Shown here: piece after piece, positions 1 to 7,949 of the stretch
How the letters are laid out: each line of letters begins with the position of its first letter
Numbering within the stretch: the stretch's first letter is position 1
Assembly (NCBI GenBank): GCA_965198285.1
Contig: OZ240251.1
Coordinates: 3,658,001-3,722,000, forward strand
DNA length: 64,000 nucleotides
Direction of reading: 5' to 3'
Source: UBA11872 sp965198285
Lineage (GTDB): Bacteria; Chloroflexota; UBA11872
Position numbers and translations under genes: made by a program
The notes under the pieces: model-generated
What the model saw: the letters and a program-made list of their open reading frames with translations, nothing else
Told to the model about the DNA's origin: nothing
Databases searched by the model: none

Positions 1-1
1 G

Positions 2-1642
2 GTAATCGCCTATTGGACCGCCTGGCTCAAGGCGCACTACCCGGTGCAGTTTCTGACCGCGCTCCTGGACACCGACGCCGGCGACGTCGGCAAGGTCGCC
101 AGCACTCGCCTCGAGGCCGAACTGCTCGGCGTCAACGTGCTGCCGCCCAACATCAACCAGAGCGGCGTCACGTTCGAGCCAAGCGGCGGCTCGATTGTGT
201 TCGGGCTGGCGGCCGTCAAGAACGTCGGCGTGGCCGCCGTTGAAGCCATCGCGGCTGCGCGGCAGGACGGCGGCCCATTCAGCTCACTGGCCGACGCCTG
301 CGAACGGGTCGAGCTGCGCCGCGCGCCCAAGCGGGCCTGGGAGTCGCTGATCAAGGTCGGCGCCCTGGACGAGCTTGGGGAACGCCAGGCAATGCTCGAA
401 GCGCTGGAACCGGCCATGAAGCGCGGACAGCGCACCCAGGCCGACCGCGCCGTGGGCCAGACGACGATGTTCGGCATCGGGCTGCTGCCGGAGTCGACTG
501 AACCGACGCTCGAACTGCCCGACGTGCCGGCGGCGGCCGAGGCCGAGCGCCGCCGCTGGGAAAAGGAGCTCCTCGGGCTCTACGTCACCCCCAGCCCGCT
601 CTCCGACCCGGCCATCGGCGAGCAACTCGCCGCCAACGTCGACGCCCGCATCTACGAACTTGAAGACACGCACCACGGGCAGTCGCTGACGATCGGCGGG
701 ATCGTCGCCAATCTGCGCTCGTTCATGACTCGCAAGGGCCAGATGATGGGATCGGTGACCCTTGAGGATCCACCGGGCGCCATCGAGGTGATCTGCTTTC
801 CGCGCATCTGGCAGGCCATCGCCCCCGAACTGAGCAACGACCGCGTTGTGCTGGCCACCGGACGCATCGAAGGCGACGACGCTTCGCCCCGCATGCTGGC
901 CGACAACATCTTCACCCTCTCAGCCGCCACCGCATCCAATGGCGAGGCTTCAACGTCGGCCGATACCGCCGCCGGAGCCGCCTCCGCCCAACCCGCGTAC
1001 GACGACGAACCGCCCATGCCGGCAGAAGTCGAACCGCCGGCCGACTTCTATGTCCCCGAGCCGGTACCCGAACCTGGGGACGTTCTCCCGGCCGGCGATG
1101 ACGCGCTGCCTCCCACGACCGGTGCATCGGACGCGACGCCTGCCTACAAGCCCGAGGCGCGGCCCGACGAGCCCGTCGCCGAGCCCGCGCTCGCAGACGC
1201 CAACGGCTCAACGTCACCCGCCCCCGAGGACCCGCCGGAGGAGCCAATGCCCAGCGCTACCACGAACGGAACGGATGGCGTCGTTGCACCTGGCCCAACC
1301 GGAAATGACACGCGCGAAGCTTCCAACGGTTCAACCAACGGAGAGCCGCCCGCCCCCGAGATTGCTGAGCCAACGCCGGCAGCGGCTCCCGACACCCCAC
1401 CGCCCACCTGCGTGATCGTCACCCTCCGCCGCAGCCCCGACCCCAGCTTCGATCTCGACCTGCTTAAGCGCCTGAACGCCGCCGTTACTTCCAACGAAGG
1501 CCCAACGCCCCTGCATCTCCATATCGTCAAGACCGACGGCTCCACCGCCCGCCTCCGCTGGCCCAAAACCGTCCAACCCCACGACACCCTCCTCGCCCAA
1601 CTCAGCGCCCAATTCGGCAAGGACAGCATCGCCGTCGCATAG
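2..1642 (+). CDS. dnaE: DNA polymerase III alpha subunit, C-terminal part
   Basis: The reading frame is open from the window edge, so the polymerase core is missing. The first visible residues (YWTAWLKAHYPVQFLTALL) match the end of the DnaE palm/fingers region. They are followed by the helix-hairpin-helix stretch (about nt 170-450) and an OB-fold domain (about nt 670-915, SLTIGGIVANLRSFMTRKG). The canonical small C-terminal domain is at the very end (about nt 1405-1640, ending FGKDSIAVA). Between the OB fold and that domain lies a linker of about 160 residues rich in Pro, Ala, Glu, Asp and Thr, which is much longer than in typical DnaE. The product is the replicative polymerase. The downstream gene is convergent. 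Confidence 0.95.
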   Translation, partial: VIAYWTAWLKAHYPVQFLTALLDTDAGDVGKVASTRLEAELLGVNVLPPNINQSGVTFEPSGGSIVFGLAAVKNVGVAAVEAIAAARQDGGPFSSLADACERVELRRAPKRAWESLIKVGALDELGERQAMLEALEPAMKRGQRTQADRAVGQTTMFGIGLLPESTEPTLELPDVPAAAEAERRRWEKELLGLYVTPSPLSDPAIGEQLAANVDARIYELEDTHHGQSLTIGGIVANLRSFMTRKGQMMGSVTLEDPPGAIEVICFPRIWQAIAPELSNDRVVLATGRIEGDDASPRMLADNIFTLSAATASNGEASTSADTAAGAASAQPAYDDEPPMPAEVEPPADFYVPEPVPEPGDVLPAGDDALPPTTGASDATPAYKPEARPDEPVAEPALADANGSTSPAPEDPPEEPMPSATTNGTDGVVAPGPTGNDTREASNGSTNGEPPAPEIAEPTPAAAPDTPPPTCVIVTLRRSPDPSFDLDLLKRLNAAVTSNEGPTPLHLHIVKTDGSTARLRWPKTVQPHDTLLAQLSAQFGKDSIAVA

Positions 1643-1692
1643 AAAATCGTTGAAGCTAGCAGCGACGGAGGTCGGCGATCTACATGTAGCGG

Positions 1693-2517
1693 TCAGTTCC
1701 GCATGTTCCGCAGGGCGCGACATCCCTCGGCGAACCCCTTCCGCGCCATCCGCACGGCATCAGCGTCTGGCGGATTCCCCACCGAGGGCATGGCCTCGAC
1801 ACGCCGAACGAGCTCGGCATCGAGTTCTCGTGGCGTCCACCGGAATCGGAGAACCGATCGCAGAACAACCTTCCGCTCGAATCCCGGGAGTTCCGCTACG
1901 TATGAGAGCGCGAACCGCTGGCCAAGCTCATAAGGGTTGTCCGTAGAGATTTCGACAGTTGCGAGCGGCGGCCTTGAGAAAGGCTTCCAGAAGCAGGGGC
2001 GCAAGACCTCCTCGTCGATGAATAGAAGCTGGTCGGCCTCCATCACGAGCAGATCTGACAGATTCGAGCCCGTCCGCGCCTCGATCCCGAGAAGGACGAC
2101 CTCAATACCAAAGTCCTGGGCTTCCCGGACGCCCTCACGCAGGTCCTCGTAACCGCCGAGCACGAAGGCCGTCGAGATCGCCCGGCGTCCGGCCAGGACC
2201 ATCAGATCGCGGACGATCAGTGAATCGACGCCCTTCTGCTGCCCGGCGACCAGACGCCCCATACGGAGCTTTACACGAGGAAGAGAGCCAATGGCCTCAT
2301 GGTCTGCCGTGTCTCGCTCGGCGCCGTCGTACCAGTAGGTCCGCAGCCAGGAGCCCAGCCCACCCAAAGCACGTTCGTTGCAGAACTTGGAGAGCGCGGG
2401 AACGAGGGCCTCGGCATCAAGAAACTGCGATGCTCGGTCGCCCACACCGAGGCAAGCGAAACCGCCCGCCCTGTAGAGATAGCCCGCATCCACGAACACG
2501 CAGTAGCGGTCGGCCAT
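1693..2517 (-). CDS. NYN-domain (PIN-like) protein
   Basis: A 274-residue protein that begins directly with the first strand of a NYN/PIN-like fold (MADRYCVFVDAGYLYRAGG, acidic residue D10). Further acidic positions occur around residues 98-105 (VDSLIVRDL) and 120-128 (LGGYEDLREG), where NYN nucleases place their metal ligands. The C-terminal 100 residues show no domain I recognise. NYN proteins of this LabA-like type are predicted RNases; the substrate is unknown. The ATG start is fixed by the domain beginning at residue 4. It is convergent with dnaE. An intrinsic-terminator-like hairpin lies only about 10-16 nt upstream of the start codon, so its promoter or leader is unusual. Confidence 0.8.
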   Translation of the reverse strand: MADRYCVFVDAGYLYRAGGFACLGVGDRASQFLDAEALVPALSKFCNERALGGLGSWLRTYWYDGAERDTADHEAIGSLPRVKLRMGRLVAGQQKGVDSLIVRDLMVLAGRRAISTAFVLGGYEDLREGVREAQDFGIEVVLLGIEARTGSNLSDLLVMEADQLLFIDEEVLRPCFWKPFSRPPLATVEISTDNPYELGQRFALSYVAELPGFERKVVLRSVLRFRWTPRELDAELVRRVEAMPSVGNPPDADAVRMARKGFAEGCRALRNMRN

Positions 2518-2526
2518 GAACCCCGC

Positions 2527-2555
2527 TAAAAAGGGGGCTCCTGCAGGAGCCCCCC
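2527..2555 (-). terminator. Intrinsic terminator (or attenuator) between the AKR and NYN genes
   Basis: A perfect inverted repeat (GGGGGCTCCTG paired with CAGGAGCCCCC, 2533-2554) is followed on the minus strand by CTTTTTAG. This is a textbook rho-independent terminator. It should end transcription of the aldo/keto reductase gene, but it sits only about 10 nt from the NYN start codon, so it could also act as an attenuator for that gene. Confidence 0.75.
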
Positions 2556-2560
2556 GAACT

Positions 2561-2602
2561 GCCCCTCAATTGGGGCTGAACCAGCTACCCCTCAATTGGG
2601 GT
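2561..2602. repeat. Two copies of CCCCTCAATTGGGG
   Basis: The 14-mer CCCCTCAATTGGGG occurs at 2562-2575 and again at 2588-2601, 26 bp apart, centred on CAATTG. Each copy can form a short stem of CCCC with GGGG. They lie between the AKR gene and the NYN gene, upstream of the terminator-like hairpin. Paired symmetrical sites like this could be an operator, but no binding protein is identified. Confidence 0.5.
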
Positions 2603-2683
2603 ATCCGCATCTTGGGCCGTGCAGCGGCCCAAGTCAACGTATGCCGAGCTAGGACCGAGAGTCTCTGGAAGGGGTTCGCGCGC

Positions 2684-3619
2684 CTAGAACCAGTCGTTCG
2701 GAAACTCCACCGGCGACACGATGTCTCGGAAACTCCCGAACTCCTCCGCCACCGTCAGCGCCGCCACGTCGGCGTGCAGTTCCTCAATCGTGGTCGGGCC
2801 AACCAAGTTGACACCGATATCGGGGCAAGCCAGCGAGTAGGCCAGGGCCGCCGTTTGCAGGTCCAGTCCGTGAGCTTCGGCCCGCGTTTCCATGTCGCGG
2901 ACGGCATTCAGCACCTCCGGCGAAGCCTCGCGGTAGCTGTAGCGCGCCCCCTGCACCGCACCGGTGCCCAGGATGTTGCCGCCAAACGGGCTGATGTTGA
3001 TCACGCCCAGGTTGTGCCGCCGCGCATGCGGGTGAATGCGGCGCGCCGCGTCCTGGTTGAGCAGGGTGTAGTGGTGGTAGGAGCCGATGATGTCGAACTC
3101 GCCGCTCTCCGCCGCCATCGCCGCCAAGTCCGCGTTGCCGACCGCCGTGCCGATTGCGCCCACCAGCCCCTCGGCCTGCAGCCGCCGCAACGCGTCCAGC
3201 GTGCCGTTCGGGCCCATAATCTGGTCCCAGTGATCGGGCCTCGCGTCATGCACCTTCAGCACCGGCAGGCGTTCCAGCCCCAATTCCTCCAGGCTGTCGT
3301 GCACGCTGCGAACCGCCCGGTCAGGACCAAAGTCGTACTCAACGCCGTCGTCAGCCCTGTAGCGCCCGATCTTGGTGACGATCAGCAGGTCGTCGGGCGG
3401 ATCGGCCTCGCGTAGTCGCTCCGCCAGCCACCCCTGCTCATACGAAGGAGCGGTATCTACGTGACGGATGCCCAGTCGGAACGCTTCGCGCAGCAACTCC
3501 ACGTAGGCGTCGTCGCCCACCCGGCCGATCCAGTTGGCCGAGCCGAGCGCCAGCTTGGTTGATCGCACGCCCGACCGCCCCAGCGTCACGGGCGGAACCT
3601 GCGGAAGGTCAGTGGTCAT
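2684..3619 (-). CDS. Aldo/keto reductase
   Basis: About 311 residues from the ATG at 3619 (MTTDLPQVPPVTLGRSG). The open frame extends further upstream but without family similarity. The AKR TIM-barrel signature is present: the catalytic tetrad is recognisable as Asp and Tyr in HVDTAPSYEQG, Lys in LIVTKIG and His in VLKVHDAR. Family members reduce aldehydes, ketones or sugar lactones with NADPH in the cytoplasm; the substrate cannot be told from sequence. It is divergent from the SMP-30-type lactonase gene, which suggests a sugar or aldehyde catabolic context. A terminator follows at 2527-2555. Confidence 0.9.
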   Translation of the reverse strand: MTTDLPQVPPVTLGRSGVRSTKLALGSANWIGRVGDDAYVELLREAFRLGIRHVDTAPSYEQGWLAERLREADPPDDLLIVTKIGRYRADDGVEYDFGPDRAVRSVHDSLEELGLERLPVLKVHDARPDHWDQIMGPNGTLDALRRLQAEGLVGAIGTAVGNADLAAMAAESGEFDIIGSYHHYTLLNQDAARRIHPHARRHNLGVINISPFGGNILGTGAVQGARYSYREASPEVLNAVRDMETRAEAHGLDLQTAALAYSLACPDIGVNLVGPTTIEELHADVAALTVAEEFGSFRDIVSPVEFPNDWF

Positions 3620-3801
3620 ATCGTTCGAGCGTCCGTCGCCAGCGTGCAGTCTCATCGTGCGCACGCGCCCGCCCCACCGCAACCCTCGTTGGTCCGTTTG
3701 CCCCGAGCCGTTCGAAGGGGAAACCGGCCAAGCGCAAACCGCCGTCCCGCCTATCGGGCAATATCAGCGTCGATTGCGCCGTCACCCCTGGAGCCCGCGC
3801 C

Positions 3802-4722
3802 GTGGCCGAACCGATCCCACACATTGACGTTGAGCTTGAGGATGTATCCGGACGCCTGGCCCAATTGGTCGAGCCGGGCACCAACCTGGAACGCATCGCC
3901 GGTGGCTTGGGGTTCACCGAGGGCCCGGTCTGGCGAGGCGACCACCTGCTGTTCAGCGACATCCCTAACGACCGCATCTGCCGCTGGCGCCAGTTGCCCG
4001 AAGGGCCGGAACTGACGACCTTTCGCGCCTTCAACGGCTCCACCAACGGTCTCACCCTCGACCGCGAGGGTCGCCTGCTCGGCTGCGCCCATGGCGCGCG
4101 CGCCGTGCTGCGGTTCGACCAGAACAACCAGCCCACCCCCATCGCCACACACTTCAACGGCGGTCGCCTAAACAGCCCCAACGACATCGTCGTGAAGCGC
4201 AACGGCGACATCTATTTCACCGACCCGCCCTACGGCATCGTCGACCTCCCGCCCGAGGTCCAGGAACAGCCCCTCTGCGGCGTCTACCGCCTTGACACTG
4301 CCGGCGAACTCACGCTGGTCACCGACCGCTTCATCCGCCCGAACGGCCTAGCGTTCTCACCCGACCAGCAGACCCTCTACATCGGCGACTCCGGTGGCCC
4401 CCGCGACATCTGGGCCTTCGATGTAACAGACGACGGGATGCTGGCCAACCCCCGCCAGTTCGTGGACATGGACCCGCACCCCGAACCCAACAACCCCGAC
4501 GGCATGAAGTGCGACATGAACGGCCGACTCTGGGCCACCGGCCCAGGTAACGCCGTGTGGGTGATCGAGCCGGACGGCACCGTGGTTGGCCTCATCAAGT
4601 TCCCCGAACAACCAGCCAACCTAGCCTGGGGCGGCCCCAACTGGTCCACCCTCTTCGTAACCGCCCGCGGCAGCGTCTACCGCCTCCAAACCAACGCTAC
4701 TGGCGTTCGAGTACCGTCGTAG
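3802..4722 (+). CDS. SMP-30/gluconolactonase/LRE family lactonase
   Basis: About 306 residues from the GTG at 3802, chosen because family similarity begins soon after it; the frame is open further upstream. The six-bladed propeller signature is clear: LGFTEGPVWRGDHLLFSD (metal-binding Glu), SPNDIVV (Asn) and AFSPDQQTLYIGDSG (Asp). These are the divalent-metal and catalytic positions of SMP-30/gluconolactonase enzymes, which hydrolyse aldonolactones. No signal peptide is seen, so it is probably cytoplasmic. It lies 15 nt upstream of the MoaD-like gene and is likely co-transcribed with it and the aldehyde oxidoreductase, which would link lactone opening with aldehyde oxidation (inference). Confidence 0.88.
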   Translation: MAEPIPHIDVELEDVSGRLAQLVEPGTNLERIAGGLGFTEGPVWRGDHLLFSDIPNDRICRWRQLPEGPELTTFRAFNGSTNGLTLDREGRLLGCAHGARAVLRFDQNNQPTPIATHFNGGRLNSPNDIVVKRNGDIYFTDPPYGIVDLPPEVQEQPLCGVYRLDTAGELTLVTDRFIRPNGLAFSPDQQTLYIGDSGGPRDIWAFDVTDDGMLANPRQFVDMDPHPEPNNPDGMKCDMNGRLWATGPGNAVWVIEPDGTVVGLIKFPEQPANLAWGGPNWSTLFVTARGSVYRLQTNATGVRVPS

Positions 4723-4737
4723 GAATCCTCCAGACTA

Positions 4738-5064
4738 ATGAGCGATATTCGCGGTGGTTCGTCCCCCAAACGGCCTGTCGGCTCTTCAACTGAACAGGCC
4801 CCAGGCCAGAGGAACCACATCCGCATCCGCGTCCGCCCCTACGCCGATCTCGCCCGCTTTTTCCCCGGCGAGGGCCGCATCCGAGTCGTAGAAGTGCCCG
4901 CAAGCTCAACCGTCGGCGACCTGCTCGACGTCCACGGCCTTGATGACTCGCACCGCCTGACCCTCGGCGTCAACGACGTGCTGGCCTCGCGCGCGACGCA
5001 ACTGCGGGATGGCGATACGCTGGAGGTCCTGGTCCCGATGTCCGGCGGAACGGGAGCGATCTGA
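4738..5064 (+). CDS. MoaD/ThiS-like ubiquitin-fold protein
   Basis: 108 residues: a poorly conserved N-terminal stretch of about 28 residues, then a beta-grasp domain (IRIRVRPYADLARFF ... DTLEVLVPMSGGTGAI). MoaD proteins act as sulfur carriers for molybdopterin through a C-terminal Gly-Gly. Here the di-glycine is followed by TGAI, so it would need trimming or does not act as a thiocarboxylate donor. Its stop overlaps the ATG of the aldehyde ferredoxin oxidoreductase by one base (TGATG), which indicates translational coupling. MoaD-like genes next to AOR genes are a recurrent pairing, consistent with a role in maturing the tungsten/molybdenum bis-pterin cofactor. Confidence 0.85.
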   Translation: MSDIRGGSSPKRPVGSSTEQAPGQRNHIRIRVRPYADLARFFPGEGRIRVVEVPASSTVGDLLDVHGLDDSHRLTLGVNDVLASRATQLRDGDTLEVLVPMSGGTGAI

Positions 5065-6917
5065 TGGCGCCAACCTCGATCCAAAACCGAATCCTGCGCG
5101 TGGACCTGACCGAGCGCCGCTGCTGGACCGAACAGCCCGGCGACGCCTTCTTCCGCAAGCACCTCGGCGGCCGCAACTTCATTGCGCACTACCTCCTAAC
5201 CGAAACGCCGCGCGGCGCGGATGCGTTCGACCCAATCAACCGCCTCGTCTTCGCTATGGGCCCGACCACAGGCGTCGCCCTGCCCGGAGCCGGCCGCCAC
5301 AGCGTGGGCGCAAAGTCACCGCTCACTGGCCTTTTCGGCGAGTCCGAAGCCGGCGGCTACTGGGGCGCCGAACTCAAGCAGGCCGGCTGGGACGGCATCG
5401 TCATCCAGGGCCGCGCCTCCGAACCCGTGTACCTCTGGATCAAGGACGACCAGGTCGAGTTCCGTGACGCAGCCCACCTCTGGGGCCAGATCACCGGCCC
5501 GGTGGAAACCGCCATCCGCGAAGAACTCGGCGACCAGCAGATCCGTGTAACCCAGATCGGTCCTGCCGGCGAGAACCTGGTCCGCTACGCCTGCATCGTC
5601 AACGACCTCAACGAGGTCGCCGGCCGCACCGGCCTCGGCGCGGTCATGGGCTCAAAGAACCTCAAGGCCATCGCCGTCCGCGGCAGTAGCCGGGTCCAGG
5701 TCGCAGACCGCGACCCCGTCAAGGACACCGCCCGCTGGGTAGCCCGCGAAACCCTGGCCGAAGGCGGCACGCACCATCGGCTGCACACCTGGGGCACCGG
5801 CGCCATGGTGCAATCGAAACAGCTCGAAGGTCACCTGATCGTCCATAACTTTCGCGACGGGCAACTGGACGGCGCCACCAACATCGACGCCATCGCCATG
5901 CGCGACAAGGTCATCGACCACATGGACCGCTGCTTCGCCTGCTCCGTGCGCTGCAAGAAGCGGGTCAAGATCGACACGCCCAAGGTCAAGGTCCGGCCCA
6001 AGTACGGCGGCCCCGAGTACGAAACGCTGGCCGCCATCGGCACCAACACCGGCGTTACCGACATCATGGCCGTCTGCAAGGGCAACGAGATGCTCAACTA
6101 TCTGGGCATGGACAGCATCTCCGCCGGCGCCACCATCGCCTGGGCCATGGAGATGGACGAAATGGGCCGTCTGCGCGACTTCAACGAGGACGGTCAATCC
6201 CTCCGCTTCGGCTCGGCGCAGGACGTCCTGGACGTGATCGAGAAGATCGCCAACCGCGACGGCATCGGCGACCTACTGGCCGAGGGCTCGTTGCGCGCTG
6301 CCCGGATGCTGGGCGGCGACGCCGAGGACTACGTGGTCCACGTCAAGGGCCTGGAAGTCGCCATGCACGACCCGCGTGCCATGCGCGAGATGCGTGACAA
6401 CTACCCCATCACCCCCACCGGCGGCGACCACACGGGCGCCGGCCTCAAGCGCACCTCCGTCCGCAACACCGTGGGCCTGTGCCAGTTCCTGGAATACGAC
6501 GACACCAAGGCCCTGGAACTGCTCAACGCCGTAACCGGCTGGGACATGACGCCCGAGGAACTGCACGAAACGTTCGAACGCGGTCTGACCATGGCCCGGC
6601 TGTTCAACCTGCGCGAGGGCATGACCGCCGCCGACGACAGCCTGCCGGACCGTCTGCACCAGCCGATTCGCCAGGGGCCGCTGAGCGACTACCAACTGCC
6701 GCGCGAGGAAGTCCGCACCTACGTCCAGGGCTACTACCAAGAACGCGGCTGGGATCCTGACGAGGGCCGGCCCTACACCGACACGCTGGCCCACTTGGGA
6801 TTCGACGCCTCGCAGGCCGATCTCGACGACTTGGTCGCCGAACGCCCCGAACCCCTACCCGTCGGCGCGTTGCCATTCACCCTCGATTTGGAGTCAAGCG
6901 CCGGCCACGAGGAGTAA
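5064..6917 (+). CDS. aor: Tungsten/molybdenum aldehyde ferredoxin oxidoreductase
   Basis: 617 residues, the normal length for the family, with the N-terminal AOR domain (pterin-binding region around residues 75-105, GAGRHSVGAKSPLTG) and the helical C-terminal domains. The 4Fe-4S cluster ligands are visible as C290, C293 and C297 (RCFACSVRC) and C473 (GLCQFLE), matching the CxxCxxxC plus distal Cys pattern. The enzyme oxidises aldehydes to carboxylates, reducing ferredoxin, in the cytoplasm. It is translationally coupled to the MoaD-like gene. A moaC gene about 20 kb away supports pterin-cofactor synthesis in this genome. The natural aldehyde is unknown; related oxidoreductases of the same superfamily cannot be excluded. 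Confidence 0.93.
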   Translation: MAPTSIQNRILRVDLTERRCWTEQPGDAFFRKHLGGRNFIAHYLLTETPRGADAFDPINRLVFAMGPTTGVALPGAGRHSVGAKSPLTGLFGESEAGGYWGAELKQAGWDGIVIQGRASEPVYLWIKDDQVEFRDAAHLWGQITGPVETAIREELGDQQIRVTQIGPAGENLVRYACIVNDLNEVAGRTGLGAVMGSKNLKAIAVRGSSRVQVADRDPVKDTARWVARETLAEGGTHHRLHTWGTGAMVQSKQLEGHLIVHNFRDGQLDGATNIDAIAMRDKVIDHMDRCFACSVRCKKRVKIDTPKVKVRPKYGGPEYETLAAIGTNTGVTDIMAVCKGNEMLNYLGMDSISAGATIAWAMEMDEMGRLRDFNEDGQSLRFGSAQDVLDVIEKIANRDGIGDLLAEGSLRAARMLGGDAEDYVVHVKGLEVAMHDPRAMREMRDNYPITPTGGDHTGAGLKRTSVRNTVGLCQFLEYDDTKALELLNAVTGWDMTPEELHETFERGLTMARLFNLREGMTAADDSLPDRLHQPIRQGPLSDYQLPREEVRTYVQGYYQERGWDPDEGRPYTDTLAHLGFDASQADLDDLVAERPEPLPVGALPFTLDLESSAGHEE

Positions 6918-6959
6918 CTGACGCGGCCCGGCGCCGCTCTGCGCACGCAGAATCGGCCG

Positions 6960-7409
6960 CTACTCCCCCCGACCTTCACTCTCGGCGAAGGTCTTGAAGT
7001 CGCGCAGGCTCTTCATCGTTGCCGAGGTGAACATTGGCCTCAGGAAGATCGTCATCAAGTGCATCTTCAGGCCCGAACAGCGGAATTCCGACTCGGCAAT
7101 CCAGCGCGTACGATCCGGCCCGTCTTCCACGAACCAGTTCTTCATGCCGTTCCACATGCCATCTGTCTCGTAGGTGCCCGAGAACTCGCCGGGCAGGTTC
7201 CGAACAGTGATCGTCTCGATCATCTCGACATTCCGTCCGCGGTGCTCGTACACCAGGCGAGAGGTGGCCCCAGGCTGTCCCGGCTCGCCGCTGACGTGCT
7301 CGAAGCTCTGCAACCCCTCCTGCCACTTGGGCAGGTTGTCCGCATCGTCGAACAGCTCGATCACGCGATCGCGCGGCAAGTCGATCACAATCTCGCGGGA
7401 GTACTTCAC
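6960..7409 (-). CDS. SRPBCC (START-like) domain protein
   Basis: About 149 residues from the GTG at 7409, which has TGGAGA a few bases upstream; a longer frame to 7478 exists but adds nothing conserved. The sequence follows the polyketide cyclase/dehydrase-like SRPBCC pattern (VKYSREIVIDLPRDRVIELF, then LPKWQEGLQSFE). It has the alternating strands and long C-terminal helix of the fold. Such proteins bind hydrophobic ligands or lipids; no catalytic residues can be assigned. It is convergent with the aldehyde oxidoreductase. Confidence 0.8.
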   Translation of the reverse strand: MKYSREIVIDLPRDRVIELFDDADNLPKWQEGLQSFEHVSGEPGQPGATSRLVYEHRGRNVEMIETITVRNLPGEFSGTYETDGMWNGMKNWFVEDGPDRTRWIAESEFRCSGLKMHLMTIFLRPMFTSATMKSLRDFKTFAESEGRGE

Positions 7410-7489
7410 AGCGGGTCTCCATTCCAGACAGCGGCGGCCCTCAATCCAAGGTACAGGCAGATGGCCGAGCGCGGGCACCCACCCGCACG

Positions 7490-7819
7490 CTACTTGGGCG
7501 GCAGCGAACGGGCGAAGGCCACGCCCATCTCGACCCAGGCGCTCAGCGCCGCATCGTCCGCAAGGCCGTCGGGCGCCACGACGACCCAGCCGCGCATGGT
7601 TCGACCGGTCATGTCGAAGACCCGCGCGTGCGGATGCGCTAAAGCCTCGGCGTACCGCTGCGGGCCAGTCCTCACCATCAGCTCGTCACCCGTCGCGCCC
7701 ACCGCCATGTTGCCGCCCAGCATGAAGGCAATCCCACCAAACATCCGGCGTTCGGTCAGCCCGTCGGCGTCCGCCAACGCCTCGCGCAGCCGCTGGGCCA
7801 GTCCCTCGTCGTAGGCCAT
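7490..7819 (-). CDS. TfoX N-terminal domain protein
   Basis: 109 residues, ATG start, covering a single TfoX N-terminal-like domain (LTERRMFGGIAFMLGGNMAVGATGDELMVR). The domain is found in the competence regulator Sxy/TfoX but also in many small stand-alone proteins of unknown role. No C-terminal TfoX domain is present, so it should not be called a competence regulator. It lies 80 nt upstream of the SRPBCC gene on the same strand. Confidence 0.85.
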   Translation of the reverse strand: MAYDEGLAQRLREALADADGLTERRMFGGIAFMLGGNMAVGATGDELMVRTGPQRYAEALAHPHARVFDMTGRTMRGWVVVAPDGLADDAALSAWVEMGVAFARSLPPK

Positions 7820-7949
7820 GCGTTTCCGGGGAGCCGAAGTTCAGCGCCTGCCATTCTCCCGCATCAGCCCGGGAGCCACTGCCTCCTGCCTGCCGCCTCC
7901 TTCCTGCTGCCTACTGGCAACTAGCGGCTGACCTCGTTAGGCTGCGGGC

